Origin: Roseisalinus antarcticus
GTDB taxonomy: Bacteria > Pseudomonadota > Alphaproteobacteria > Rhodobacterales > Rhodobacteraceae
Assembly (NCBI RefSeq): GCF_900172355.1
Contig: NZ_FWFZ01000011.1
Coordinates: 62,001-126,000 of the forward strand
Direction of reading: 5' to 3'
Length of the DNA stretch: 64,000 nt
Shown: in pieces, positions 49,598 through 60,800 of the stretch
Numbering within the stretch: position 1 is the stretch's first letter
How the letters are laid out: the number at the start of each line of letters is the position of its first letter
Program-made: the position numbers and the translations under genes
Notes under the pieces: model-generated
Databases searched by the model: none
What the model saw: the letters and a program-made list of their open reading frames with translations, nothing else
Told to the model about the DNA's origin: nothing

Positions 49598-50887
49598 ATG
49601 CACGACATCCGCGCCATCCGCGAGAAACCGGCCGCTTTCGACGCCGCCCTCTCCCGCAGGGGTGTGGCGCCCGTCTCGGCCGAAATCCTCGCCATCGACG
49701 AGACCCGCCGCGCAAGGATCCTCGCCGCCGAGACGGCCCAGGCCGAGGCCAACGCCGCCGCCAAGCTGATCGGGCAGGCCAAGGCCAAGGGCGACGACGC
49801 GGAATTCGACCGGCTTCGGGCCGAGGTGGCCGACAGGAAGGCCGCCATCGCCAGCCTCACCGACGAGGCCAAGACCGCCGACGCCCAGCTCAACGACCTG
49901 CTGATGGCGCTGCCGAACCTGCCCTATGACGACATCCCCGACGGCAAGGACGAGGCCGACAACGTCGAGATCAACCGCTGGGGCGACCCGCGCAACTTCG
50001 CCTTCAAGCCACTGGAACACTACGAGATTCCCGCCGCCCTGCCGGGCATGGATTTCGAGACGGCGGCCAAGCTCTCGGGCAGCCGGTTCGTGCTGCTGTC
50101 GGGCGCCATCGCACGGCTGCACAGGGCGCTGGCGCAGTTCATGCTGGACACCCATGTCGAGGAGCACGGCCTGGCCGAGACGATCACCCCGGTGCTGGTG
50201 CGCGACGAGATGATGTATGGCACCGGTCAGTTGCCGAAGTTCGGCGAGGACAGCTACCGGACCACGAACGGCTGGTGGCTGATCCCCACGGCCGAGGTGA
50301 CGCTGACCAATATCGTCAACGGCGAGACCCTGGACGAAAGCTATCTGCCGCGCCGCTACGTGGCCCACACCCAGTGCTTCCGCTCCGAGGCGGGGTCCGC
50401 GGGGCGCGACACCTCCGGCATGTTGCGCCAGCACCAGTTCGAGAAGGTCGAGATGGTGTCGGTCACCAAGCCCGAGGACAGCGACGCCGAGCACCTGCGG
50501 ATGACGAAATGCGCCGAGACGATCCTCGAAAAGCTGGGCCTGCCCTTCCGGACGGTGGTCCTGTGCACCGGCGACATGGGCGCGGGCGCGCGCCGCACCC
50601 ATGACATCGAGGTCTGGCTGCCCGGGCAGAACGCCTACCGCGAGATCAGCTCGGTCTCTACCTGCGGCGACTACCAGGCCCGGCGGATGAACGCGCGCTA
50701 CAGGGCCGAGGGCGGCAAGCCACAGTTCGTCCACACGCTGAACGGCTCGGGCCTCGCCGTGGGCCGGACCCTGATCGCGGTGCTGGAGAACGGGCAGGAG
50801 GAGGACGGCTCCGTCACCCTGCCCGAGGCGCTGCACCCCTGGCTGCGGGGCAAGACGCGGATCACGGCCGATGGACAGCTCGCCTGA
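49598..50887 (+). CDS. serS: Seryl-tRNA synthetase
   Basis: A 429-residue class II synthetase charging tRNA-Ser. The N-terminal long coiled coil (residues about 25-100) grips the tRNA variable arm. Motif 2 is [25 protein letters not shown] and motif 3 is the [15 protein letters not shown] region. The start follows GAGGA. The next gene begins before its stop, so they are co-transcribed. Confidence 0.97.
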   Translation: MHDIRAIREKPAAFDAALSRRGVAPVSAEILAIDETRRARILAAETAQAEANAAAKLIGQAKAKGDDAEFDRLRAEVADRKAAIASLTDEAKTADAQLNDLLMALPNLPYDDIPDGKDEADNVEINRWGDPRNFAFKPLEHYEIPAALPGMDFETAAKLSGSRFVLLSGAIARLHRALAQFMLDTHVEEHGLAETITPVLVRDEMMYGTGQLPKFGEDSYRTTNGWWLIPTAEVTLTNIVNGETLDESYLPRRYVAHTQCFRSEAGSAGRDTSGMLRQHQFEKVEMVSVTKPEDSDAEHLRMTKCAETILEKLGLPFRTVVLCTGDMGAGARRTHDIEVWLPGQNAYREISSVSTCGDYQARRMNARYRAEGGKPQFVHTLNGSGLAVGRTLIAVLENGQEEDGSVTLPEALHPWLRGKTRITADGQLA

Positions 50888-51710
50888 GGACTGGGCAGCG
50901 GCGCACCCGCCCCTGCCCCCCTCGGACAGCCCCGAGGTCGTCTTCATCATCCCCCTGATCAGCCGCGCCCGCGCCTATGACTGGGCGGTGGTCCAGCACC
51001 ACCTGGCCGCCACCCTGGCCAGCCTGCGGGCCCAGACCTCGCCGCGCTGGCGCGCGCTGGTCTGCTGCCAGGACCAGCCGGACTCCATCGCCTTCGACGG
51101 ACAGGTGACCTTCCTGCCCTTCGGCACCCCCGACGCGGTCACCCCCGAGACCGTCACCACCTTCGACAACGTCGCCAAGAAAGAGCTGATGCTGCGCTAT
51201 CTCGCGGCCAACCACGGCGGCGACGGCTACCTCTTCCAGCTCGATGCCGACGATCTGCTGCACCCGGGCCTGGTGGCCCATATCGCGGCCGACAACAACG
51301 GCGCGGGCTACTGGATCGAGCGGGGCTACATGCTCGATCTGCGCAGCGGAGCGCTGGCCTACATGGGGCCCAAGAGCTGGCGCTTTCCCTGGGCGCACAG
51401 CTTCATCCGCGAATGCGGCTCCTCCTCGGCGCTGCGCTTCGACTTCCGGCAGGGCGACGCCTGCCTGACCCCGATCCGCAACCGGGGCAAACATGTCGAG
51501 GTGCCGGCCCGCATGGCCCGCTACGGCATGACGATGGCCCCTGTCCCCTTCCCCGCCGCGCTCTATCTCGTGGGGCACGGCGAGAACATGCGCCAGCGCC
51601 GCGGCAAGCTGCGCGGCAAGGAGCTCTATCTCCGCCGCAACCGCATCCTGCCGAAAACCGCCACGCGCATTCGAACCGAATTCGGTCTTCCGGAGTTGTT
51701 CCCGTCATGA
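50871..51710 (+). CDS. Putative GT-A glycosyltransferase
   Basis: A 279-residue protein with a GT-A-like N-terminus ([13 protein letters not shown], then [13 protein letters not shown]) and a DXD-type motif in [15 protein letters not shown]. Beyond about residue 190 it resembles no family I can name. Acceptor and donor are unknown. It overlaps serS by 17 bases and the next gene by 4 (ATGA), so the three form one unit. Confidence 0.72.
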   Translation: MDSSPEDWAAAHPPLPPSDSPEVVFIIPLISRARAYDWAVVQHHLAATLASLRAQTSPRWRALVCCQDQPDSIAFDGQVTFLPFGTPDAVTPETVTTFDNVAKKELMLRYLAANHGGDGYLFQLDADDLLHPGLVAHIAADNNGAGYWIERGYMLDLRSGALAYMGPKSWRFPWAHSFIRECGSSSALRFDFRQGDACLTPIRNRGKHVEVPARMARYGMTMAPVPFPAALYLVGHGENMRQRRGKLRGKELYLRRNRILPKTATRIRTEFGLPELFPS

Positions 51711-52429
51711 GACGCTTGTTAGCCATCGCCACCCTGATCCTTTCCGTCACCTTCGCCGGGGCGCCCCTCATCACCCCGCCCTTCGCGGGGTTCGACGGGG
51801 CGCAACTGCCGATCCCGCAGGATTCCCCGCCAATCGAGCCCGCGGGCTATGCCTTCGGCATCTGGGGGCTGATCTACCTGTGGCTGCTGGTCTCGGCGGT
51901 CTTCGGCCTGCGCAAGCGCGAGGACGACCCCGCCTGGGAAGCGCCCCGGGCCTGGCTGGTGCCGAGCCTGCTGCTGGGCACGCCCTGGCTCTGGGTCGCG
52001 GGGCAATCGGCGATCTGGGCAACGGTGATGATCGTGGCGATGGCGGCCACCGCCGTCATGGCGCTGAAGGCCGCGCCCTGGTTCGACCGCTGGACCCTGC
52101 AGGCGCCGCTGGGGATCTACGCGGGCTGGCTGACGGCGGCCTCCTTCGTCTCGCTCGGCAGCACGCTGGCGGGCTACGGGATCCTGTTCGACGCCACCGG
52201 CTGGGCCTATGTGGGCATCGTCATCGCGCTGGTCACGGCGATCGCGATCCAGGACTGGCTGGAGAAGGCGCCCGAATACGGGCTCACCGTCACCTGGGCG
52301 CTGATCGCGGTCATCGTCCAGAACGGCAGCGACAAGCTCGCGCTGTCGATCATCGCGGCGGCGGGGGCCTTCGTCCTGACAGCCATGGCGATCCGCATCG
52401 CCCTGCGGCCCGCGCCCTTGGACGCCTGA
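51707..52429 (+). CDS. Membrane protein related to TspO/MBR family
   Basis: A 240-residue protein with about seven helices. GYAFGIWGLIYLWLLVSAVFGLR near residue 47 is the hallmark of the larger TspO/MBR-related proteins, and WLTAASFVSLGSTLAGYG follows. It lacks the classical short TspO length (about 160). Ligand and function are unknown. It is translationally coupled to the glycosyltransferase gene and converges on der. Confidence 0.72.
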   Translation: MRRLLAIATLILSVTFAGAPLITPPFAGFDGAQLPIPQDSPPIEPAGYAFGIWGLIYLWLLVSAVFGLRKREDDPAWEAPRAWLVPSLLLGTPWLWVAGQSAIWATVMIVAMAATAVMALKAAPWFDRWTLQAPLGIYAGWLTAASFVSLGSTLAGYGILFDATGWAYVGIVIALVTAIAIQDWLEKAPEYGLTVTWALIAVIVQNGSDKLALSIIAAAGAFVLTAMAIRIALRPAPLDA

Positions 52430-52516
52430 AACCGCAAGCCTGCTATCCGGGGCCCCGCCACAGCCGGGCACAGCCGGGCCGGCCCACTGTTCCGGCGCGT
52501 CGCCTCTCATCTGCAA

Positions 52517-52541
52517 GAAAAAAGAGCGCGCGGAAGCGCTC
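52517..52541 (-). terminator. Intrinsic terminator after der
   Basis: GAGCGC pairs with GCGCTC around a 6-base loop, followed on the minus strand by six T residues, 19 bases past the der stop. Confidence 0.8.
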
Positions 52542-52559
52542 AATCAGGTCAGGGGCGCC

Positions 52560-54020
52560 TCAGGTGCCCTTGTAGGGCCCCTTGCCCAGGTGCTTGCGCA
52601 GGCGCGAAGGCGTGGACTTCTTGCGCCCCTTGTAGGGGTTCTTGTCCGATTGCGAGCGCATGTGCAGCCGGATCGGCGTGCCCGGCATGTCGAAATCGTC
52701 GCGCAGGCCGTTGACCAGGTAGCGGGTATAGCTCTCGGGCAGCTTGTCGGGCAGCGAGCACATCACCACGAAGCCCGGCGGGCGGGTCTTGACCTGCGTG
52801 GCATAGCGCAGCTTGATCCGGCGGCCCCCGGGGGCGGGGGGCGGATGCGCCTCGACCATCTCGGACAGCCAGCGATTGAGCGACGAAGTCCCCACGCGGG
52901 AATTCCAGACCGCATGGGCCGACAGGATCGCCTCGCGCAGCCGGTCGAGCCCGCGGCCGGTCTTGGCCGAGACCGTGACCAGCGGCGCCCCCCTCAACTG
53001 CGGCAACAGCCGCTCGAAAGCTTCGCGCAGGTCGCGCAGCTTGTCCTGTTTCTCGGTCTCCAGGTCCCACTTGTTGACCGCGACGACCACCGCCCTGCCC
53101 TCGCGCTCGGCGAGGTCCGCGATCCGCAAATCCTGCGTCTCGAACGGGATCTCGGCATCGAGCAGCACGACCACCACCTCGGCGAAGCGCACCGCGCGCA
53201 GGCCGTCGGTCACCGACATCTTCTCCAGCTTGTCCTGGATCCGCGCCTTCTTGCGCATGCCGGCGGTGTCGAACAGGCGCGTCGGCACGCCCTCCCAGTC
53301 GAAGGCCAGAGAGATCGAATCGCGGGTGATCCCCGCCTCGGGGCCGGTCAGTAGACGGTCCTGCCCGATGATCTTGTTGATCAGCGTGGACTTGCCCGCG
53401 TTGGGCCGGCCGACTACGGCAATCTGCAGGGGCCGCGCCTCGGTCGGCTCCCAGCTTTCGTGCTCTTCGCCGTCCTCGACATCGACATCGACCACCGGGG
53501 CCGCCGCCTCGGCGCGCTCGGCGTGCTCCTTGGCGACGGGCTCCAGCATCGCGTGCAGCTCGCTCATGCCCTCGCCATGTTCGGCCGACAGGCGCAGGGG
53601 CTCGCCCAGGCCCAGCGAATAGGCCTCAAGCAGCCCCGATTCCCCGGCCCGGCCCTCGGCCTTGTTCGCGGCGAGGATCACATGGGCGGACATCTTGCGC
53701 AGGATCCCCGCGAACATCTCGTCGGTGGGCGTCACCCCCGCCCGCGCGTCGATCACGAAGAGGCAGACATCCGCCATCTGCACCGCGCGCTCGGTCAGCT
53801 TGCGCATCCGGCCCTGCAGGCTTTCGTCGGTCGCCTCCTCGAGGCCGGCCGTGTCGATCACGGTAAAGCGCATGGGGCCAAGCCGCGCCTCGCCCTCGCG
53901 CAGGTCGCGGGTCACGCCCGGCTGGTCGTCGACCAACGCCAGCTTGCGACCAACCAGTCGGTTGAAAAGGGTGGACTTGCCCACATTTGGGCGTCCGACG
54001 ATGGCGAGGGTAAAGCTCAT
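52560..54020 (-). CDS. der: Ribosome biogenesis GTPase Der
   Basis: A 486-residue protein with two GTPase domains and a C-terminal KH-like domain, needed for 50S maturation. G1 motifs are GRPNVGKST (residues 8-16) and GRPNAGKST (about 203-211), with DTAGLEE and DTAGMRK as the G3 sites. NKWD is the second G4. It lies after the TPR and BamB-like genes, the same order as yfgM-bamB-der in E. coli. Confidence 0.97.
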   Translation of the reverse strand: MSFTLAIVGRPNVGKSTLFNRLVGRKLALVDDQPGVTRDLREGEARLGPMRFTVIDTAGLEEATDESLQGRMRKLTERAVQMADVCLFVIDARAGVTPTDEMFAGILRKMSAHVILAANKAEGRAGESGLLEAYSLGLGEPLRLSAEHGEGMSELHAMLEPVAKEHAERAEAAAPVVDVDVEDGEEHESWEPTEARPLQIAVVGRPNAGKSTLINKIIGQDRLLTGPEAGITRDSISLAFDWEGVPTRLFDTAGMRKKARIQDKLEKMSVTDGLRAVRFAEVVVVLLDAEIPFETQDLRIADLAEREGRAVVVAVNKWDLETEKQDKLRDLREAFERLLPQLRGAPLVTVSAKTGRGLDRLREAILSAHAVWNSRVGTSSLNRWLSEMVEAHPPPAPGGRRIKLRYATQVKTRPPGFVVMCSLPDKLPESYTRYLVNGLRDDFDMPGTPIRLHMRSQSDKNPYKGRKKSTPSRLRKHLGKGPYKGT

Positions 54021-54062
54021 GGGTCCGGTCCTTGAAGACCGGCCCGATACACCCTTACGGCG

Positions 54063-55397
54063 TCAACGGAAAGCCAGAAGTTGCCCCGCGCCGCTGACGA
54101 CGTAGAGCGTGCCGTTCGCCACGGCGGGATTCGTCGTCGCGCCACCGGGGATCGCGAGCTCGCCCACAACCGCGCCGCTGCGCGGGTCGAACTGCCGCAG
54201 CACCCCGTCCGAGGAGGCGACGATCAGCCGCCCGCCGGCCAGGACCGGGCCGTAATGGCCGTAGACCTCGTTGGACCGCGACGGCCCGCCGAAAAGGCCC
54301 TGCCGCGGCTCGCGCACCGGCAGCTGGCTGCGCCAGATCACCTGGCCCGTGCCCGCGTCAAGCCGGACAAGCTGGCTGAGGTCGTTGACCAGGAACACCG
54401 CGCCGCCCACCGGGACGACCGGGCTGACCGCGCCCTCGTCCGCGGTCCAGATCCTGTCGCCGGTGGACAGCGACAGCGCCTCCAGCCGGCCCGAGACGTT
54501 GGCGGCATAGACCACGTTGCCCGAGATCACCGGGTCGCCCGCGATTTCCGAGATCGTACCGAGAGCCCGCCCGTCGCGCTGGCCGGTCACGACCGAGGAC
54601 CACCGCTGCTGTCCGCCGATCGCGAAGGCGCCGACGACCTCGCCGGACGAGAACGGAAACACCACCAGGCCGTCGGCCACCGCCGGCCCCGGCCCGCCGC
54701 CGAAGCCGCTGGGCGAGGGCACGCCCGGCAGGGTCCAGCGGACACGGCCGGTGCGGCGGTCCACCGCCCAGCCCCGGCTGTCGCGGGCCGAGACATAGAT
54801 CATGTCGCCCGAGACCGTCGGCGCCGAGCCGCCCGAGGCATCCAGGTCCTGGGTCCAGATCGTGCCGCCCGAGGCCGCGTCCAGCGCCTTGAGTTCGCCG
54901 AAGCCGGTGGTCACGTAGACGACCCCGCCGGCATAGGCGAGCCCGCCGCCGCTCGCGTCGCGGGGATTCTCGAAGCCGCGGCGCAGGTCGGCCTGCCAGA
55001 GCAGCGCACCGGCGTTGCTGACCGCGCTCACCGTGTTGCGCGAATCCATCGCGAAGATGGTGGAGCCAGCGACCACCGGATCCGCGGTGATCCGCCCGCG
55101 CCGGACGTCGCCCGCGCCGATGTCGGTGGCGAAAGCCAGGGTCAGGCTGGCGGGCAGCGCAGGGTGGGTGATCCGATGCGCGGCACTGCCGCCGCGATGG
55201 GTCCAGGCGCCGTTCACCCGCGCCGATGGCAGGGCGATCGGCCGCGCGGTGTTGACCTCGGTCACCCGTTCGGGGCCATAGACGCTGCCGAAATCGCGGA
55301 TCCCCAGACGCTCGCCCGGAAGCCGGGTGTCAGGTGCGCCACAGCCGGCAAGAACCGCAAGCGCCACGATCGCGGTCCGGGTGCGTTTCGTCCACAT
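54063..55397 (-). CDS. BamB-like beta-propeller lipoprotein
   Basis: A 444-residue PQQ-like repeat protein. The lipobox LAGC (Cys at residue 19) predicts an acylated periplasmic lipoprotein. Repeats such as LKALDAASGGTIWTQDL and LEALSLSTGDRIWTAD form the propeller. Position beside der and a YfgM-like gene supports BamB, the accessory of the outer-membrane BAM complex. The start follows GAAAGG. Confidence 0.88.
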   Translation of the reverse strand: MWTKRTRTAIVALAVLAGCGAPDTRLPGERLGIRDFGSVYGPERVTEVNTARPIALPSARVNGAWTHRGGSAAHRITHPALPASLTLAFATDIGAGDVRRGRITADPVVAGSTIFAMDSRNTVSAVSNAGALLWQADLRRGFENPRDASGGGLAYAGGVVYVTTGFGELKALDAASGGTIWTQDLDASGGSAPTVSGDMIYVSARDSRGWAVDRRTGRVRWTLPGVPSPSGFGGGPGPAVADGLVVFPFSSGEVVGAFAIGGQQRWSSVVTGQRDGRALGTISEIAGDPVISGNVVYAANVSGRLEALSLSTGDRIWTADEGAVSPVVPVGGAVFLVNDLSQLVRLDAGTGQVIWRSQLPVREPRQGLFGGPSRSNEVYGHYGPVLAGGRLIVASSDGVLRQFDPRSGAVVGELAIPGGATTNPAVANGTLYVVSGAGQLLAFR

Positions 55398-55419
55398 GGC
55401 AGCGCCTTTCACAACTCGT

Positions 55420-56097
55420 TCATTCAAGCGAGGGCGGCAGGTCGTTGCCCTGCCCGCCGATCTCGCCCCCCAACGACACAATCAGCGCAGAGGCGCGGTC
55501 GCGCAAGCCCCGGGTCACCTCGGCATCCTCCAGAAGGCCCTGAAGCACCGCCAAGGCCCCCTCGGTATCGCCGGCTTCGACCAGGGCAAAGGCCTGCTGT
55601 TCCAGCGCGACAAGGCGGAACGGCGCCCCCGGCTGGCCCAGCCCGCCGAGCGCCTGGGCGCGTTCGGCCGGCGGCATCTCCTCGTCCAGCATCAGCGCCT
55701 TCAGCAGCGCCAACTCGCGGTAAAGCTGCCCGACCTCGCCATCGTCGGCCACCGTCCGCAGGGTGGCCACGCCGGCGGCGGCATCGCCTGCCTCGACCTG
55801 TGCATCGGCGGTCAGAAAGCCGACCACGGCCCGCGACGCGCCGGCCTCCTCGATCTGCGCCAGCGCCTCGGCGCGGCCCTCGGGCTCGGGCCGGTCGAGG
55901 GCGTCGAGCAGGGCGTCGCCCCGCGCCTCGGCCACCGCCCTGTCGCGCGCGGCGGAATACTGCGTCCACGCCGTGCCGCCGACGACCAGCAGCACCACCA
56001 GCACGCCGATCCAGCCATAGCGCCGGAACGCGCCGTAAAGCCGGTCCCGGCGGACCTCTTCGCTGACCTCGTCGATGAAGCTTTCGTTGTTGCTCAC
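55420..56097 (-). CDS. YfgM-like tetratricopeptide membrane protein
   Basis: A 225-residue protein with a short cytoplasmic N-terminus (SNNESFIDEVSEEVRRDRL), one membrane helix (WIGVLVVLLVVGGTAW) and a periplasmic TPR-like helical domain. The GTG start at 56097 has GGGAGG upstream and fits family N-termini. YfgM in E. coli associates with SecYEG and periplasmic chaperones. It heads the operon with the BamB-like and der genes. Confidence 0.87.
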   Translation of the reverse strand: MSNNESFIDEVSEEVRRDRLYGAFRRYGWIGVLVVLLVVGGTAWTQYSAARDRAVAEARGDALLDALDRPEPEGRAEALAQIEEAGASRAVVGFLTADAQVEAGDAAAGVATLRTVADDGEVGQLYRELALLKALMLDEEMPPAERAQALGGLGQPGAPFRLVALEQQAFALVEAGDTEGALAVLQGLLEDAEVTRGLRDRASALIVSLGGEIGGQGNDLPPSLE

Positions 56098-56257
56098 CGC
56101 ACCTCCCACGGCCCTGTCGGGGCCTTGTGTTTCCGCGCTCTCTTACCCTCAAGCACCGCCGAGGGACAAGCCCCGTCCCCCGGGGCCCGCCGTTCGATTG
56201 CCGGCCATTCGCTGTGCGCTTTCGCCGCGATTGCAACAGGATTGGAAGAAATCTAAT

Positions 56258-56275
56258 CTGAACCGACCGGTTCAG
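56258..56275. promoter_or_regulatory. Operator-like dyad, copy 1 (RND promoter)
   Basis: CTGAAC-CGACCG-GTTCAG: two 6-base arms with a 6-base centre (8-base arms if the inner pairs are counted). TetR-family operators often look like this. It lies 107 bases before the RND adaptor start. Confidence 0.65.
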
Positions 56276-56334
56276 CGTAGAAAAGCAGACATCCAAACTT
56301 GCGGTTCGCTGGCAAGTCTCTAAGTGGAACGCAA

Positions 56335-56352
56335 CTGAACTATCGGGTTCAG
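56335..56352. promoter_or_regulatory. Operator-like dyad, copy 2 (RND promoter)
   Basis: CTGAAC-TATCGG-GTTCAG, with the same arms and spacing as copy 1 and 77 bases from it, ending 29 bases before the RND adaptor start. A repressor here would cover the ribosome-binding or start region. Confidence 0.65.
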
Positions 56353-56381
56353 CCTTCGATCCGTCGCCTGGAAGGTGTGTT

Positions 56382-57806
56382 ATGAAACTGATGCCATTGC
56401 TGACCGCCGCGATCGTGACGGCCGTGCTTTACATGCTGGTCATCGAGCGCGATGCCCTGCTGGCATTCGCCCAGGTCGCCCCCGCCGACGAGTCGACGGA
56501 CGCCGGCGGCGAGCCAGAAATGGAGGCGGTGCGCGTGGTCGCCGTGCACAGCACTGCAAGCTCCATCGACAACGCGGTCGTCCTGCGCGGCCGCACCGAG
56601 GCCGCCCGCCAGGTCGAGGTCCGGGCCGAGATCTCGGGGCTGGTGATGTCGGCGCCGCGCCGCAAGGGCGCGATGGTCGAGACCGGAGAGATCCTGTGCG
56701 AGCTCGATCCCGGCACCCGGCAGGCCTCGCTCGAAGAGGCGATCGGCCGTCTCGAAGAGGCCCGCGCCCGCCTGCCCGAGGCGCAGGCCGGCATCCCCGC
56801 CGCCGAGGCGATGCAGGCCGAGGCCGTTGCCCGCATCGCCGAGGCCGAATCCCGCGTGGCCGAGGCCCGCGCCAAGCTGACCGAGGCCGAGATCAACGAG
56901 AACGCGGCCACGCGCCTGTCTCAGGACGGTTTCGCCTCCGAAACCCGGGTCGCCAATGCGACCGCAGCACTCGAATCCGCCCGGGCCGCGGTGTCCTCCG
57001 CCGAGGCCTCGCTGACCTCCGCCCGCGCCCAGACCCAGAGCGCCGAGGCCGGCGTCGAGGGCGCACGGGCCGCGGTGCAGGGCGCTCAGGCCGGGATCCA
57101 GTCCGCCGAGGCGGCCGTGGCCTCGGCCCGGCAGGCAATCTCGCAACTGTCGATCAAGGCCCCCTTCGGCGGGTTGATGGAGACCGATGCGGCCGAAACC
57201 GGCACGCTGCTCCAGCCCGGCGGGCTCTGCGCCACAATCATCCAGCTCGACCCGATCAAGGTCGTTGGATTCGTGCCCGAAGCCCGCATCGCCGAGGTCA
57301 AGCTCGGGGCGTTGGCCGGCGCACGTCTGTCGTCCGGGCGCGAGTTGACCGGCCAGGTGAGCTATCTCAGCCGCTCCGCCGACCCGACCACCCGCACGTT
57401 CCGGGTCGAGATCACGGTCGACAATTCCGACCTGTCGATCCTCGACGGTCAGACTGCCGACATCCTGATCCAGACCGAGGGCCGGACGGCGCACCTGCTG
57501 CCGCAATCGGCGCTGACGCTGGATGACGACGGCGCCCTCGGCGTGCGGCTGGTCGATGACGACAGCCGCGCCCTGTTCGCGCCGGTCACCCTGCTGCGCG
57601 ACACCGCGCAGGGCGTCTGGCTGACCGGGCTGCCCGAGATGGCCGACGTGATCGTCGTGGGCCAGGAATACGTGATCGACGGGGTCCCGGTGGACCCGAC
57701 CTACCGCGACGCGGACGCCCTGCCGGCCGAGGCCACCGGCGACGCGGCCGCAGGTGGCGCCGCACAGGGCCTGTTGCCCGCAGATCCAGAGGATGTTGAC
57801 GGATGA
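56382..57806 (+). CDS. RND efflux periplasmic adaptor
   Basis: A 474-residue membrane-fusion protein. It has an N-terminal anchor helix, a lipoyl half (VEVRAEISGLVMSAP, RRKGAMVETGEILCELD) and an unusually long Ala/Glu-rich coiled hairpin (about residues 110-260). The second lipoyl half has LSIKAPFGGLM, and a beta-barrel follows. Its tail is Ala/Gly-rich. It joins the inner-membrane pump to an outer-membrane channel, which is not encoded here. Coupled to the permease by ATGA. Confidence 0.93.
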   Translation: MKLMPLLTAAIVTAVLYMLVIERDALLAFAQVAPADESTDAGGEPEMEAVRVVAVHSTASSIDNAVVLRGRTEAARQVEVRAEISGLVMSAPRRKGAMVETGEILCELDPGTRQASLEEAIGRLEEARARLPEAQAGIPAAEAMQAEAVARIAEAESRVAEARAKLTEAEINENAATRLSQDGFASETRVANATAALESARAAVSSAEASLTSARAQTQSAEAGVEGARAAVQGAQAGIQSAEAAVASARQAISQLSIKAPFGGLMETDAAETGTLLQPGGLCATIIQLDPIKVVGFVPEARIAEVKLGALAGARLSSGRELTGQVSYLSRSADPTTRTFRVEITVDNSDLSILDGQTADILIQTEGRTAHLLPQSALTLDDDGALGVRLVDDDSRALFAPVTLLRDTAQGVWLTGLPEMADVIVVGQEYVIDGVPVDPTYRDADALPAEATGDAAAGGAAQGLLPADPEDVDG

Positions 57807-60800
57807 CCGGTATCGTTGATTGGGCCGCCTCCCGGGCCCGGATGGTTCTTGCCTTCATCGTGCTGTCGCTTGCGGCGGGCGCCTATGCCTACGTGGGCCT
57901 TCCCAAGGAGGGTGAGCCCGATATCGAGATCCCGGCGCTGTTCATCTCGGTCCCGTTCCAGGGGATCTCCGCCGAGGACAGCGAAAAGCTGCTGGTCAAG
58001 CCGATGGAGACCGAGCTCGCCGATCTCGACGGGCTCAAGTCCATGTCCGGCACCGCCGCCGAAGGCTATGCCGGTGTCGCGCTGGAGTTCGAGTTCGGCT
58101 GGGACAAGAGCCAGATCCTCGCCGATGTGCGCGACGCGATGAACAACGCACAAGGCCAGTTTCCCCAGGGCGCCGACCAGTATTCGATCACCGAGATCAA
58201 CTTCTCCGAGTTCCCGATCCTCGTCGTGAACCTCACGGGCGACGTGCCCGAGCGCACCCTGCTGCAGGTCGCCAAGGCGCTGCAGGACCGGATCGAGGCG
58301 CTGGAGCCGGTGCTCGAGGCCGGTCTCGCCGGTCAGCGCGACGAGATGCTGGAGGTGCTGATCGACCCGCTGCGGCTGGAATCCTACAACGTGACCGCGG
58401 GCGAGCTGATCAACGTGGTGGTCAACAACAACCTTCTGGTGGCGGCCGGCGAGGTCGCCACCGAGCAGGGCACGTTCTCGGTCAAGATCCCCTCGTCCTT
58501 CGAAGAGCCGCGCGACATCTACGACCTGCCGGTCAAGACCGAGGGCGACCGCGTGGTCACCCTGGGCGACCTGGCCTCGATCAGCCTGACCTTCGAGGAT
58601 CGCAGCGGCACCGCCCGGTTCAACGGGGTGAACACGGTCGCGCTGCAGGTGGTCAAGCGCAAGGGCTTCAACCTGATCGACACGGTGCAACTGGTCAAGG
58701 AAACCGTCGAGGCCGAGCGCGCGAGCTGGCCGCAAGAGCTGCAGACCGCGATCTCGGTCGGCACGTCGAACGACCAGTCGCGGCAGGTCTCTTCCATGGT
58801 GTCCCAGCTCGAGGGCTCCGTGCTGACGGCCGTGGCGCTGGTGATGATCGTCGTGCTCGCCGCGCTGGGCACCCGTCCGGCACTGCTGGTGGGCTTCGCG
58901 ATCCCGACCTCGTTCCTGCTGTGCTTCGTGCTGCTGGGGGTGATGGGGATCACGATCTCGAACATCGTGATGTTCGGCCTGATCCTCGCCGTCGGCATGC
59001 TCGTGGACGGCGCCATCGTCGTGGTGGAATACGCCGACAAGCGCATTTCCGAGGGCTCGGGGCCGATGCACGCCTATACCGAGGCCGCCAAGCGGATGTT
59101 CTGGCCGATCGTGTCGTCCACGGCGACGACGCTCTGCGCCTTCCTGCCGATGCTGTTCTGGCCCGGGATCCCCGGCGAATTCATGGGGATGCTTCCGGTC
59201 ACGCTGATCTTCGTGCTGTCGGCCTCGCTGATCGTGGCGCTGGTCTACCTGCCCGTCATGGGCGGCGTCACGGGCCGGATGTCGCGCTTCTTCGTTAACG
59301 CCTCCAACGCCCTGCGCCGGCGGCTGCCCTGGATCGTCCGCGCGGCCCTGGTGCCGCCGTCGATGATGATCGTCTTCGTGGGCGCCATGCTGACGCTGAA
59401 CCCCGCCTACCTGTCCGGCGCGGCGGTGCAGACCGACGGGATCGTCGCTTCGCTGCCCGGGACGGTGCTGTTCCTGATCGGCGCGGTGCTGACCTCGATC
59501 ACCGTGGGCTCGGCCCGGATCGAACGTGCCCCGCGCGAGATCAGGGCCGGCTATCGCCGCTCGGTGTTTGGCTGGGTGATTCACGCCATCGCCGGCAACC
59601 CGATCATGCCGATCGTCTCGATCGCGGCCATCGGCGCGGCCGTTGTCTCGACCTTCATCTACTTCGGCGCCAACAGCAACGGGGTGGAGTTCTTTGTCGA
59701 GAGCGAACCCGAGCAGGGCACCGTCTATGTCCGTGCCCGCGGCAACCTCAGCCTGGAAGAGAAGGACATGCTTGTCCGCCAGGCCGAAGAGATCGTGCTG
59801 GCCCATCCCGGTGTGGTCAATGTCTTCTCCTTCGCGGGCGACGGCGGACTCAACACCGATGCCAGCGGCGGCTCTGTCCCCAGCGACACCGTCGGCCAGG
59901 TCCAGTTCGAGACGATCCCCTGGGAAGACCGGACCGACCGGCCCGATCTCGACGGCGACCTCGTGATCGAGGAGCTGAACGAGCAACTGGCCCAGATCCC
60001 CGGCATTCAGGCCGAGATCCTGGCGTTGGCACAGGGTCCCGCCTCGGGCAAGCCGGTCGATCTGCGGCTGACGGGCGACAACTGGGACGAGCTGCGCGAG
60101 GCCACCGACATCGCCCGCGCCCATTTCGACACCGTTCCCGGCCTGGTGCAGATCGAAGACACCCTGCCCCTGCCCGGCATCGACTGGCAGATCAACGTGG
60201 ATGTCGAACAGGCCGGTCGCTTCGGTGCTGATGTGGCCACCGTCGGCGGCATGGTCCAGCTGGTGACCAACGGCATCCTGCTCGACACCATGCGGGTGCC
60301 CTCGTCCGATGAAGAGATCGACATCCGCGTCCGCCTGCCCGAGAAGGACCGGGTGCTGTCGACGCTCGACACGCTGCGGGTGCGCACCAACGTCGGCCTC
60401 GTGCCGCTGTCGAACTTCGTCACCCGCGAACCGGTGGCCAAGCTGGCGCAGATCGACCGGATCGACCAGACCCGCACCTTCGAGGTGAAGGCCGACGTCG
60501 GCCCGGGCCTGTTCCGCGCCGTCACCGGGGATCAGGACGCGCCCGAGACCCTGGCCTATCTCCGCCAGGTCACGGACGATGTCCGCGCCAATGCCGACGA
60601 CGGCGCGACCTTCATGACCGCCGCGGACGAGGAGTATCAGATCACCCAGCTGGAGCCCGGCACCAGCCGCGGCGACGTCATCGCGGCGATGGACGACGGC
60701 TCTGCCCGCACCGTGGCCGTGAACCCGAACGAGCGGATCGCCGCCCTGACCGAATGGCTGGAGACGGACCCCTTCCCGTCCTCGGTCAACTGGGAATGGA

